Under the pieces are notes generated by a model that was given only the letters and a program-made list of their open reading frames with translations, had not been told where the DNA came from and did not search any database. Positions 51,868 to 59,154 of a stretch of 59,154 bases of DNA are shown here, in pieces (the first letter of the stretch is position 1; every line of letters begins with the position of its first letter). Source of the DNA: Acidobacteriota bacterium. Lineage in GTDB: Bacteria; Acidobacteriota; Terriglobia; Terriglobales; Acidobacteriaceae. A program made the translations under genes and the position numbers. Where the stretch lies: positions 1-59,154 of the forward strand of contig JAJZDM010000011.1 in NCBI GenBank assembly GCA_021806005.1. Direction: 5' to 3'.

Positions 51868-52628
51868 ATGGCAGATTGATCTTCATCGCCGGGCTGGCCC
51901 TGGCGCTTTCTCCACTTGGCGCGTCCGCGCAAGAAACCTCGTCGCGCACCGTGCAGTACCACTCGCAGGACATCGTTCCGATCCACGCCAAGCTCAAGTA
52001 CACGACGCTGATTGAGTTGCCGGCGACAGAAAAGATCATGGAGGCCGCCACGGGCGACAAGGACTTTTGGGTTGTGGACGTGGTGGGCAACTTCTGCTTC
52101 GTGCATCCGGCCAAGGCCGGGATCAGCTCGAACCTGAACCTGATTACCGACAAAGGCAACATCTACTCATTCACCCTTACGGACGTCTCCGGCTCGACGG
52201 ATACGCCCGATCTCAAGGTCATCATCGTGCCCGCGGATCAATCTTCCATCGTGCGGTCGAGCGGCCCGCCGCAGTTCGTTCCGGCTGCCCAGCTCGAACA
52301 AGCGCAGCAGGCGCTCGCCACCGAGCAGTCGCACATCACCGATATCAACGACGAGTTCAAGAGCGCCTATCCACTCTCGCTCAAGTTTGATTACTCGTTC
52401 CACGCCAACGAGGCGCCCTTCGACATCCAGGCCATCTACCACGACGACAGGTTCACCTACATCAAGACCGACGCGACGGAGAAGTTCTCCGTCTATGAGA
52501 TGCGCGACGGCAAGCCGAACCTGATCACGTACCAGTTGAGCAACGGCACCTACATCATCCCCAAGGTGATGGACTCGGGGTACGTCGAGCTGGGCAAAAA
52601 GAAGATGGAGTTTTCGCGCAAGGGGTAG
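51864..52628 (+). CDS. trbG: TrbG/VirB9-like outer-membrane channel protein
   Basis: A 254-residue exported protein (signal peptide about 1-23, ALSPLGASAQE). The VirB9 fold is indicated by KEKIMEAATGDKDFWVVD-type strands in the N-terminal domain and by the C-terminal beta domain with FDIQAIYHDDRFTYIKTDA, FSVYEMRDGKPNLITYQLSNGTYIIPKVMDSGYVELGKK. It forms the core complex with TrbI/VirB10. Its ATG overlaps the trbE stop (ATGA). Confidence 0.88.
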   Translation: MNGRLIFIAGLALALSPLGASAQETSSRTVQYHSQDIVPIHAKLKYTTLIELPATEKIMEAATGDKDFWVVDVVGNFCFVHPAKAGISSNLNLITDKGNIYSFTLTDVSGSTDTPDLKVIIVPADQSSIVRSSGPPQFVPAAQLEQAQQALATEQSHITDINDEFKSAYPLSLKFDYSFHANEAPFDIQAIYHDDRFTYIKTDATEKFSVYEMRDGKPNLITYQLSNGTYIIPKVMDSGYVELGKKKMEFSRKG

Positions 52629-52640
52629 TGGAGGTGAGAG

Positions 52641-53987
52641 ATGCCGGAACCGATTGCGAATTCATCGAGTGCTATGCCGGTTGAGCCTGGGTTGCATCGT
52701 TCGGCTCAGGAGCCCAAAGGCGTACTGCAGAAGAACCTGAAGCCGTTGCTCTATCTCGGCGCGGCGTTGCTGGTCATCGTTGCTGCTGTCTTCAGCAGCA
52801 CGGGCACAAAGACGGCAGCGAAGAAGAGCACGACCGCGAACCAGCCGCCGCAGCCGGTCCTTCAGGATGCCACCGACAACAAGGTGCAGGATCTGAAGAA
52901 CCAGGTTGCCGCCGCGCAGCAGCAGGCGGCGCAACAGCGCGCGGCTGATCCGGCTCTGGCCAATGCAACGCTGGCGCAGCAGGCCGTGGCGGCCAACTAC
53001 GGGCCGAATGGACAGGCGATTCCGTGCGCTCCAGGGCAGCCCTGTGCGCAGCAAGCCGGCTACGCGCAGGCACAGATCAATCCGATCCAGCAGGAAGAAC
53101 AGCAGCTCGCGGCGAAGGACAAAGAACTTGCTTACGCGGCGCGTTTTGCGTCTAACATCGTCTATAGCAGCGCACCGAGTGAAGCGCCTCGCCGGCAACC
53201 CTCTGCTGCCTTGGCGGAGAGCGAGAGCGCTCCCGGAGTGCAAGGGAACGCTGGTTCCTATTCTTCGGCGCAGGAGCGCCCCGCGAGCAGCCTGATCCCG
53301 GCTCGCGCGGCAGGCGATCCGCCGAATCCTTCAGCGGCACAGTCAACCGCCCAGCATAGGGCGGAAATCAACATCGACGCGGCCACGGGACAGCCTTATG
53401 TGATCTACGAGGGAACGACCTTGGATACGGTTCTGATGAATCGTCTGGATGGAGACGCCGCCGGGCCGGTGAAGGTGCTCGTGTCGAATCCTCTCTACTC
53501 GCACGACCGCCAGCACGTGCTCATTCCTGACGGAACGATCGTGCTGGGCGAGGCGCGCAAGATTGGCGCGACCGGCATCGGCCAGCAGCGCCGTCTCGCC
53601 GTGGTCTTTCACCGGATGATTATGCCCGATGGTTACTCCGTCGATCTCGACCAGTTCCACGGCCTTGACCAGATCGGCGAGGAGGGCTTGAAGGATAAGG
53701 TGAACAACCACTACCTCGAGATCTTTGGCACCTCGATTGCGCTCGGCGTCATCGCCGGCGCGGGCGAAATCGAACAGGGTGGCGGGATGATCTCAACCAC
53801 AGGTTCGCAGGCATTTACGACCGGAGCAGCGTCGAGCATCTCGCAGTCGGCGACGACCGTGCTCGACCAGTTTCTCGAAATTCCCCCGACGATCACCATT
53901 CGCGAGGGCCATCGCGTGAAGGTCTACTTCACGCAAGACATGCTGCTGCCCGCCTACGAGAACCACACCATCCCACAGACGTTTTGA
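52641..53987 (+). CDS. trbI: TrbI/VirB10-like core-complex protein
   Basis: A 448-residue protein. It has a short cytoplasmic N-terminus, one helix (LLYLGAALLVIVAAVF, about residues 35-50), a long Gln/Ala/Pro-rich periplasmic spacer to about 225 and the C-terminal VirB10 beta-barrel domain starting near YVIYEGTTLDTVLMNRLDGDAAGPV. Family landmarks include VLIPDGTIVLGEARKIG and the antenna helices near 345-375. GGAGG precedes the ATG. It spans the envelope and couples energy use to the outer pore. Confidence 0.93.
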   Translation: MPEPIANSSSAMPVEPGLHRSAQEPKGVLQKNLKPLLYLGAALLVIVAAVFSSTGTKTAAKKSTTANQPPQPVLQDATDNKVQDLKNQVAAAQQQAAQQRAADPALANATLAQQAVAANYGPNGQAIPCAPGQPCAQQAGYAQAQINPIQQEEQQLAAKDKELAYAARFASNIVYSSAPSEAPRRQPSAALAESESAPGVQGNAGSYSSAQERPASSLIPARAAGDPPNPSAAQSTAQHRAEINIDAATGQPYVIYEGTTLDTVLMNRLDGDAAGPVKVLVSNPLYSHDRQHVLIPDGTIVLGEARKIGATGIGQQRRLAVVFHRMIMPDGYSVDLDQFHGLDQIGEEGLKDKVNNHYLEIFGTSIALGVIAGAGEIEQGGGMISTTGSQAFTTGAASSISQSATTVLDQFLEIPPTITIREGHRVKVYFTQDMLLPAYENHTIPQTF

Positions 53988-53998
53988 AGGAGTCGATT

Positions 53999-54247
53999 AT
54001 GTACTGCACGATCCGGTTCACCGTTCTTTCGGCCGTTCTGGTTCTGGCTCTTTCCGGATGCAAGAGCCATCAGGCCAAGGTCGATGCTCTGCAAAAGGAA
54101 TACGACCAAGCAGAGGCTCAATTCAGGAAAGACTGTAATGCGGAATATCTCCAAATTCCACCGACGCTGAGTCCCAAGTGTGTTGATGAGGACAAGAAAG
54201 CCAAGGATGCTTGGAACCGACTGCAAGCCGAACGCGCACAGCAGTAA
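53999..54247 (+). CDS. Small lipoprotein in the transfer operon
   Basis: An 82-residue lipoprotein precursor: MYCTIRFTVLSAVLVLALSGC ends in a lipobox (LSGC, Cys21). The mature part is helical and charged (QAKVDALQKEYDQAEAQFRKDC) with two further Cys that could form a disulfide. AAGGAG precedes ATG 53999. By position it could be the VirB7/TrbH counterpart that stabilises VirB9, or a TrbK-like entry-exclusion protein. Sequence does not decide, and no symbol is assigned. Confidence 0.75.
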   Translation: MYCTIRFTVLSAVLVLALSGCKSHQAKVDALQKEYDQAEAQFRKDCNAEYLQIPPTLSPKCVDEDKKAKDAWNRLQAERAQQ

Positions 54248-54263
54248 CCCACGGAGGAACAAC

Positions 54264-55073
54264 ATGAAGTTTTCGCTCACGCTCGCACTCGTTGCAGCGG
54301 CAGGACTTGTGTCGCCCGCACACGCTCAGTTCGGCTCTGGGATCGTCTTCGATCCCACGCAGTCTGCGCACGCCATTCAACAGATCGCGCAGGCCAGCCA
54401 GCTCTACACAACCACAGTCGAGACCACCCAGAACGTCATCGCTGCCTACAACCTAGCGCGGCAGATGGCGACTCTGCCGCAATCACTCGTCACCTCCTAT
54501 GCCAATCTCGGGCGTCAGCAGTGGGTGACTCTCAGCACACCGGCGAACACCTACGGCAACTCGTTGCTCTGGATGAACTCGGCCTCGACGGGCTTGAGCG
54601 CCGTCTCTGCCAACCAGACTGCCAGCATCCCGCACACCACCCAGCTCGCCGGATACGGCTCACTCAGTTCCGATGGACAACAGGCCATCGCTGCACGAGG
54701 CGCGACGGTCGATTTATCGGACGCCGTCGATGCCAGCAGTTTAGAGACCATCGGGACCATCCATGCGAACTCGGCGCAACGGGAGGCAGACATCGCCCAA
54801 CTCGAAGCGGACAGCCACGCGACAGACCCATCGCAACAGACCGAAATGGCGGCCCTGCAGCGCATCAATCAGGCGCTCTTGATCGAGCTGAGAAGCCAGC
54901 AGGAGACCAACCAGCTCTTGCAGGCCCAGGCCCTTCAGCAACTCATCGGCCAGAAGGTCGAGCAGGACAACCTGAAGGCGCTCTTCGAGGCCGGCAACAA
55001 CTACCAGCAGAGCTTCAATGCAGTCACCCCACAGCAGACCAGTTCCGGTACCGAGTGGGCCTTTCACTACTGA
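54264..55073 (+). CDS. trbJ: TrbJ/VirB5-like minor pilin
   Basis: A 269-residue exported protein (signal peptide about 1-22, ending SPAHAQ) followed by long amphipathic helices. AIQQIAQASQLYTTTVETTQNVIAAYNLARQM near the start and LLIELRSQQETNQLLQAQALQQLIGQK near the end are characteristic of VirB5/TrbJ. GGAGGA lies just before ATG 54264. It probably caps or nucleates the pilus. The frame is open further upstream inside the lipoprotein gene without support. Confidence 0.88.
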   Translation: MKFSLTLALVAAAGLVSPAHAQFGSGIVFDPTQSAHAIQQIAQASQLYTTTVETTQNVIAAYNLARQMATLPQSLVTSYANLGRQQWVTLSTPANTYGNSLLWMNSASTGLSAVSANQTASIPHTTQLAGYGSLSSDGQQAIAARGATVDLSDAVDASSLETIGTIHANSAQREADIAQLEADSHATDPSQQTEMAALQRINQALLIELRSQQETNQLLQAQALQQLIGQKVEQDNLKALFEAGNNYQQSFNAVTPQQTSSGTEWAFHY

Positions 55074-55091
55074 CGGGAAGGAGCGGCAGCA

Positions 55092-55946
55092 ATGGACTTT
55101 CTCATCCTCATCAAGAACGGCTGCGACAACCTGACGGCGACCGCCGCTCCTTCCGTCGATGCGCTGGGATTGCGGATGGTCATCGCCCTTGCCACGATCA
55201 TGCTCGTCTGGTTCGGCGTGCAGGAGGCGCTGTCGTCGGCGCAGGGCGGGCCAGGCTTCAACAGCGCCAAGTTCCTGAGCTTCTTCCTGCTCATCACCTT
55301 CGCCTACAGCTTTGTGAAGTTCTACGACGGTGCAATTCCCGGCATCGGCTACTCACTCAAGAGTTTCGTCAGCGGGGGAACCAGCAGTCTTGTTGACATG
55401 ATCGGAAACGACTCGACGCAGGAGGTGCAGAACACGATTCACACCGCGCTGAGCCAGGTCGGAGGACTGTCGCCATCCTTCACGGAGCCGTACACGCTGC
55501 TCTGTACCTATACGGTGCAGATTGTTCTCAGCATTCTGACGGCGCTGATTGGCGTCATCATCGCCTACGGAGCCATCGGCGCAACGGTCATTGGCCTGGT
55601 TGGCCCCGTCTTCATCCCGTGGATGGTTTTCGACAAGACCGACTTCCTTTTTTGGGGTTGGCTCCGGGCCTTCATAGGCTTCGAGTTCTACAAGGTTGTG
55701 GCCGCGGCGACCATGAGCGTGATGAGCCACCTGTTGATTACCTACCTGACCAGCGGCGCGATGAGTATAGATGCGCCACAACGTCTCATTACGCTCATGC
55801 CGGGTCTGCTCATTCTCTGCATCGTCGCCGGCTTCGTTCTGCTCAAGATCCCGACCATGACCGCGACACTCTTCTCCGGCCACACGGGCGGCCACGGCAT
55901 GAGCATGGGCGGCCTGATTACAGCGGCAGTCATCCGGGCCATCTAG
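55092..55946 (+). CDS. trbL: TrbL/VirB6-like polytopic membrane protein
   Basis: A 284-residue inner-membrane protein with about six helices. Features include MVIALATIMLVWFGVQEALSSAQGG, a periplasmic loop, IVLSILTALIGVIIAYGAIGATVIGLVGPVFIPWMVF and FWGWLRAFIGFEFYKVVAAATMSVMSHLL, as in VirB6/TrbL. It is shorter than TrbL of IncP plasmids (about 500 residues) because the hydrophilic C-terminal extension is absent. AAGGAG lies upstream of the ATG. Confidence 0.88.
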   Translation: MDFLILIKNGCDNLTATAAPSVDALGLRMVIALATIMLVWFGVQEALSSAQGGPGFNSAKFLSFFLLITFAYSFVKFYDGAIPGIGYSLKSFVSGGTSSLVDMIGNDSTQEVQNTIHTALSQVGGLSPSFTEPYTLLCTYTVQIVLSILTALIGVIIAYGAIGATVIGLVGPVFIPWMVFDKTDFLFWGWLRAFIGFEFYKVVAAATMSVMSHLLITYLTSGAMSIDAPQRLITLMPGLLILCIVAGFVLLKIPTMTATLFSGHTGGHGMSMGGLITAAVIRAI

Positions 55947-55965
55947 GCCCAGTGGAGGCAATCTA

Positions 55966-56649
55966 ATGGCGACTCAAACAAGTATTTCTCCCGAGATTAC
56001 GCGCGCCGCCGAGCGGTACCTCGAACAGTATGGCGATCCGCTCGTGATGAACACCTATCTCAAGGTCACGATCCTGGTTCTGGCCGGGATCGTGGTCCTG
56101 CTCGGCGCACTGGTCTATCGCGGCCAGATGGCGCTGGCGAGCGTCCACCCGCTCATTGTTCGCATTAACGATGTTGGCAGGGCTGAGGCGATCGACTATC
56201 GCAACTTCCAGTACCGGCCGCAGGAAGCCGAGAACAAATACTATCTGACCCGCTGGGCGGAGCTTTACTTCAGCCGCAACCGCTTCACCATCGAACGCGA
56301 CCAGACCAACGCGCTCTACTTCCTCAATAGCGACGTGCAGCGTGCTGTGATCGACCAGGAACGCAAGGACGGCATCATTGCCAAATACCAGAGCGACAGC
56401 TCGCTCCCATTCGTCGATGTCGAGGTGAAGAACGTCATCCTCGACGACCTTCGTCAGTCGCCCTATTCGGCGCGCATCGAGTTCGAGAAAGTCTTCTCGA
56501 ACCCGGCGGATCACTCCGAACTCAAGCGGGAGCAATGGACCGCCAGCGTCACCTATGTCTTTGAGGAGAAGGTGAAGAACAATGAGCTGGCCGTCAATCC
56601 TCTGGGATTGACCATCGTCCGCTTCCGGGCCGACCAGGCGTTCGAGTAG
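55966..56649 (+). CDS. trbF: TrbF/VirB8-like protein
   Basis: A 227-residue bitopic protein. A cytoplasmic N-terminus of about 35 residues and one helix (VTILVLAGIVVLLGALVY, about 37-55) precede the periplasmic NTF2-like domain with VRINDVGRAEAIDY, RWAELYFSRNRFTIERDQ and AIDRKD-type segments. The C-terminus VTYVFEEKVKNNELAVNPLGLTIVRFRADQAF fits the VirB8 fold. GGAGG lies upstream of the ATG. It is the last gene before a 613-base gap. Confidence 0.88.
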   Translation: MATQTSISPEITRAAERYLEQYGDPLVMNTYLKVTILVLAGIVVLLGALVYRGQMALASVHPLIVRINDVGRAEAIDYRNFQYRPQEAENKYYLTRWAELYFSRNRFTIERDQTNALYFLNSDVQRAVIDQERKDGIIAKYQSDSSLPFVDVEVKNVILDDLRQSPYSARIEFEKVFSNPADHSELKREQWTASVTYVFEEKVKNNELAVNPLGLTIVRFRADQAFE

Positions 56650-57262
56650 ATCGAGCCACAACCCAAACATGAGGCTTCAAATGTCCACACGCGGCCACAA
56701 ATCGCGGCAGATACGCCCTTCGTTTCTTCGCAGGCGGCACAACGCCTCATCGTGCGCGATGAAGCGGTATTGCCCATCGCCCGAACGTGTCCTTGTCCGG
56801 GTGGCATCGAGAATCTTTCGCCGGCTGCGGCGGGCCGCTGTCTTGCCGGGAACACCGTGGTCGATGCTGCCCATGAAGCGTTCCTCTCTTCGTATCTTCC
56901 CTCTCTTGTCCGGTCACACGCTTCGGGCACCGGCGTTTCCACGGTTGCAATCAATCGAAGCCACCATTATTAAGTTGCGTTTTCCTCAAGAAAACGCAAC
57001 CTGGCACGATGCCGGCGACAGCACTCAAACCGTGGAAACGCCTAACTCCGACGCCCGGCGGCACTGCGCCGCTCTGCTTTCCGGACTCCTCTCCCAAAAC
57101 GAGTTTGGGCCCCTGCTCCAGAAAGCGCGGCTTGGCGCTTGGGAGTCGGGCCACTCACACCCCAACGCGCAAAGTTCGCGCGCCGGGGACCCCGTGATCT
57201 CGCTTGGGCTTCGCCAGAGAGTGACCCGGCCAAGCCGGGAATTCAACTCAAGGAGACTCACC
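56650..57262. other. Non-coding region between trbF and ssb, rich in inverted repeats
   Basis: A 613-base region. Open frames through it lack family features. It contains the nested palindrome described separately. It also has CCCAAA/TTTGGG with an ACGAG loop (near 57097-57113) and CCCGGC/GCCGGG with a CAA loop just before the ssb ribosome binding site. The density of palindromes suggests a transfer origin, replication origin or control region. Confidence 0.6.
56932..57042. repeat. Symmetric nested inverted repeat (candidate oriT or control site)
   Basis: The outer arms GGCGTTTCCACGGTT (56932-56946) and AACCGTGGAAACGCC (57028-57042) are exact 15-bp complements. The inner arms GTTGCGTTTTC (56974-56984) and GAAAACGCAAC (56990-57000) are exact 11-bp complements around a 5-base loop. 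Both spacers are 27 bases long but are not complementary. All four arms share a GCGTTT core, in the order plus, plus, minus, minus. Confidence 0.8.
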
Positions 57263-57652
57263 ATGTATCAGAATCGCATCTCGCTCATCGGATTCCTCGG
57301 CCAGGATGCCAGCACCTACACCGCCAACAACACGAGCTTCACCGTTCTCTCGCTTGCCACCAAGAGTTCGTACAAGGACAAGAAGTCGGGCGAGTATAAG
57401 GGTCATACCGAGTGGCATCGCTGCATCGTGTGGGGCAAGTTGGCCGAATACGCGAAGACGCTTACGAAGGGCGCGCATCTGGCCATCGACGGCGAGTTGC
57501 GCAGCCGCGAGCGCGTGGACAAGAAGACTGGCGCCAAGAGCCGGGTTTGGGAGGTGCGCGTGGCTTCGATCCTGAAGCTCGACCGTGCCGAGAAGGCCGC
57601 CCCGGAAGAGACGGCGGACGACGAGATCAACCCCGAGGAAGAGGCCGCATAG
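57263..57652 (+). CDS. ssb: Single-stranded DNA-binding protein of the element
   Basis: A 129-residue SSB with a complete OB fold: NRISLIGFLGQDASTYTANNTSFTVLSLATKSS, HTEWHRCIVWGKLAEYAKTLTKGAHLAIDGELRSRERVDKK and WEVRVASILKLD. The short acidic tail (EETADDEINPEEEAA) lacks the DDDIPF-type end of chromosomal SSB proteins. It probably protects the transferred strand or supports element replication. AAGGAG precedes the ATG. Its stop codon lies within a terminator-like hairpin. Confidence 0.93.
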   Translation: MYQNRISLIGFLGQDASTYTANNTSFTVLSLATKSSYKDKKSGEYKGHTEWHRCIVWGKLAEYAKTLTKGAHLAIDGELRSRERVDKKTGAKSRVWEVRVASILKLDRAEKAAPEETADDEINPEEEAA

Positions 57653-57664
57653 GCCTCTTCTTTG
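57638..57664 (+). terminator. Terminator-like hairpin over the ssb stop
   Basis: A perfect 9-bp stem GAAGAGGCC/GGCCTCTTC (57638-57646 with 57652-57660) and a 5-base loop, followed by TTTG. The ssb stop codon (57650-57652) is in the loop. Reduced read-through into trbB is likely. Confidence 0.6.
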
Positions 57665-57672
57665 CTCCCGCG

Positions 57673-57699
57673 TGGAAGCCCGGTGTCACCAGGCTTCCA
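57673..57699 (+). promoter_or_regulatory. Hairpin in the trbB leader
   Basis: TGGAAGCC (57673-57680) pairs with GGCTTCCA (57692-57699), and GGTG/CACC extends the stem inside. It ends 18 bases before the trbB ATG and could mask or modulate its ribosome binding site. Confidence 0.45.
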
Positions 57700-57717
57700 T
57701 TGCTACGAGGCACCGCT

Positions 57718-58701
57718 ATGAGCTTTGAATTGATCCTCCCATTTATGCGCCCCATCGAGCCGCTCCTGCTCGACGACGGCATCAGCGAGATCATGGGCAA
57801 TCCCGACGGTTCATGGTGGTACGAGCGCGACGGAATCATTCATCGGGAAACGACGGTTTCCTTCGACGCCGGCAAGCTGCGCACCGGCCTCGAAGTGATT
57901 GCCAACAACATCGGCAAAAAGCTCGACGAGGCCAACCCACTGCTCCATGCGCAGCTTCCCGATGGCAGCCGCCTGGCCGCAGTCATCCCGCCCGTTGTGC
58001 GGCCTGCCCCGGCGCTTGTCGTCCGCAAGTTCACCAGCCGCCACTTCACGGTCGATGACCTCATCGCTCGCGGCTCGCTGACGCAGCAGCTTGCGGACTT
58101 TCTCGAAGAGCAGATTCGCGCCGGGAAGACGCTGCTGATCAGCGGCGGAACGGGTTCGGGAAAGACGACCCTGCTGCGCATTCTTGCCAACGCCATCCCT
58201 GACACGGAGCGTATCGTCGTCATCGAAGATACCTCCGAGCTTGGCATACAGAAGCCGAACATTCTGGCGACCGAATGCCAGACCGATACCTTCAAGGGCA
58301 GCGTCACCTTCGACGATCTCTTGAAGTCCGCGCTCCGTTGGCGGCCCGACCGGATCATTCTGGGCGAAGTCCGCGGAATCGAGGCGCGCACACTGCTCGA
58401 TTCCCTCAATACGGGCCACTCCGGCTCGCTCGCGACGATCCACGCCAACTCGGCCACAAAGGCGCTTCGCCGCTTTGCTAATCTCGTCCTTCGCTCCCAC
58501 GCGCAGGCCGCTTTCTCCGACATCGAAGCCGAGATTGGCGAATCGGTTGATTTCATCGTTCATGTGGACCGCGAGCCGGGGCGCCGTGTGATCCGTGAAG
58601 TTCTCGCATTGACCGGCTATGACCGGCCTTCTCAACGCTTCCAGATGGAGTACATTTACCGGGCCGACGAACAGCCCGCGACGGAGGCAAAGCCATGCTG
58701 A
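57718..58701 (+). CDS. trbB: TrbB/VirB11-like secretion ATPase
   Basis: A 327-residue hexameric ATPase. The N-terminal domain (about 1-115) with LDDGISEIMGNPDGSWWYERDG and LPDGSRLAAVIPPVV precedes the RecA-like domain. Walker A GGTGSGKT is at 143-150 (Lys149). The Asp box is VVIEDTSELGI, Walker B is RPDRIILGEVRGIEARTLLDSLNTGHSGSLATIHANS, and the His box lies within that last stretch. It switches the secretion system between pilus assembly and DNA transfer. In classical trb operons trbB comes first; here it is last and separated by ssb. Confidence 0.95.
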   Translation: MSFELILPFMRPIEPLLLDDGISEIMGNPDGSWWYERDGIIHRETTVSFDAGKLRTGLEVIANNIGKKLDEANPLLHAQLPDGSRLAAVIPPVVRPAPALVVRKFTSRHFTVDDLIARGSLTQQLADFLEEQIRAGKTLLISGGTGSGKTTLLRILANAIPDTERIVVIEDTSELGIQKPNILATECQTDTFKGSVTFDDLLKSALRWRPDRIILGEVRGIEARTLLDSLNTGHSGSLATIHANSATKALRRFANLVLRSHAQAAFSDIEAEIGESVDFIVHVDREPGRRVIREVLALTGYDRPSQRFQMEYIYRADEQPATEAKPC

Positions 58702-59054
58702 AGACCATGCGCAACGCCCACGCATCCAGTGATGAAATTGGCCTGCTTCTCGCCGCCCTCCGGGCCGGCATTGACCCGGCCAGGTTGACCCGCAAACTCG
58801 CGGCTCAACACCCCGGCGACGCCAGCTTCGCGCGCCGCCTTGTAGACTCGGCATCTGCTCGCCTCTGGCTTGCCGATGGCGCTCCGGTTGCGGACGTTCT
58901 CACCATGCTCGAAGTCCGCCATCGCTTCGAGCGTTCTCCCTCAGATGCCCGCGCCTATGCCGTCGAGATTCTCTTCGCTGTTCAGCACGAGAACGACGGC
59001 TATTCAACCCACTCAATTCCAACCAAGAAGGCGCCCCCTTATGCCGCTGCTTGA
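58695..59054 (+). CDS. Uncharacterised 119-residue protein coupled to trbB
   Basis: Not recognised. The protein is soluble and mostly helical (SSDEIGLLLAALRAGIDPARLTRKLAAQHPGDASFARRLVDSA, then VADVLTMLEVRHRFERSPSDARAYAVEIL), with a disordered C-terminus. It overlaps trbB by seven bases, and ACGGAGG lies before its ATG, so translation is coupled. It may be an accessory of the transfer machinery. The remaining 100 bases to the window edge show no complete gene. Confidence 0.65.
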   Translation: MLKTMRNAHASSDEIGLLLAALRAGIDPARLTRKLAAQHPGDASFARRLVDSASARLWLADGAPVADVLTMLEVRHRFERSPSDARAYAVEILFAVQHENDGYSTHSIPTKKAPPYAAA

Positions 59055-59154
59055 GGGAGCCTCTGAACAAGTTCCAAATGCAAGAGCGATGCGTCTAATC
59101 GAGTAGGGGACCTCGAAACGCAATGCGCCAACTTACTTTTGCTACTCAGCCGAG

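Larger units (their letters stand above)
43100..59154. mobile_element. Integrative conjugative element at tRNA-Asp (left part; right end outside window)
   Basis: Bounded on the left by tRNA-Asp, the element carries an integrase, an excisionase-like gene, a LysR regulator, nine trb/virB transfer genes and ssb. Gene types change abruptly at the tRNA from respiratory core genes to transfer genes. No second copy of the tRNA 3' end was found in the window, so attR must lie beyond 59154, as must the relaxase and the coupling protein. Extent to the right is therefore open. Confidence 0.88.

Noticed and set aside
56669-57262. 198-codon upstream extension of ssb
   Set aside because: SSB begins at 57263 with a strong ribosome binding site. 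The extension has no similarity to any family and crosses the palindromic region.

Overview
The window reads as a high-GC chromosome segment from an Acidobacteriota-like organism, probably Acidobacteriaceae/Terriglobia. This is an inference from a VWFA-related secreted protein, the GH89 plus COG4299 pair, and the style of the nuo and bc-caa3 clusters. It was not tested by any search.

Layout. (1) 1-18.7 kb is mixed core metabolism: a secreted VWA protein, a membrane pyrophosphatase, a BNR-repeat protein translationally coupled to a MoaD/ThiS-like protein, a DUF1015 protein, thiazole synthase ThiG, an alpha-N-acetylglucosaminidase, the conserved ATP-grasp/alpha-E/transglutaminase operon, an HGSNAT-like acyltransferase, a DUF3592 protein and a prepilin peptidase. 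(2) 18.8-33.9 kb is a complex I cluster, nuoA-C-D-(orf105)-E-F-G-H-J-(orf35)-K-L-M-N. nuoB and nuoI, which carry clusters N2, N6a and N6b, are absent. (3) 34.3-42.5 kb on the minus strand is a combined cytochrome bc / caa3-type oxidase operon: ctaC, ctaD, ctaE, a membrane protein, a diheme cytochrome c, Rieske, a cytochrome b-cytochrome c fusion, and ctaG. Together with complex I it forms most of an aerobic electron transport chain. (4) At 43023 lies tRNA-Asp(GTC). Its 3' end borders an integrated conjugative element that continues past the right edge.

The element carries a tyrosine integrase and an excisionase-like protein reading left. Next come a candidate ORF-less group II intron and two unrecognised minus-strand genes. 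A LysR regulator and a P-type (trb/virB) type IV secretion operon read right: trbC, D, E, G, I, a small lipoprotein, J, L, F, then ssb, trbB and an unknown gene. Relaxase and coupling protein are not in the window and are expected to the right.

The most interesting signal is non-coding. A 45-bp sequence (39/45 identical) sits upstream of both outward-reading operons of the element, once before the xis-int pair and once before trbC. It contains two CATAGACA direct repeats 21 bp apart and a GCCATAG/CTATGGC-type palindrome. A hairpin with the same GCCATAG/CTATGGC arms overlaps the tRNA-Asp 3' end. This suggests one regulator coordinating excision and conjugation. A second signal is a symmetric nested palindrome between trbF and ssb, a candidate oriT or replication/regulatory site.
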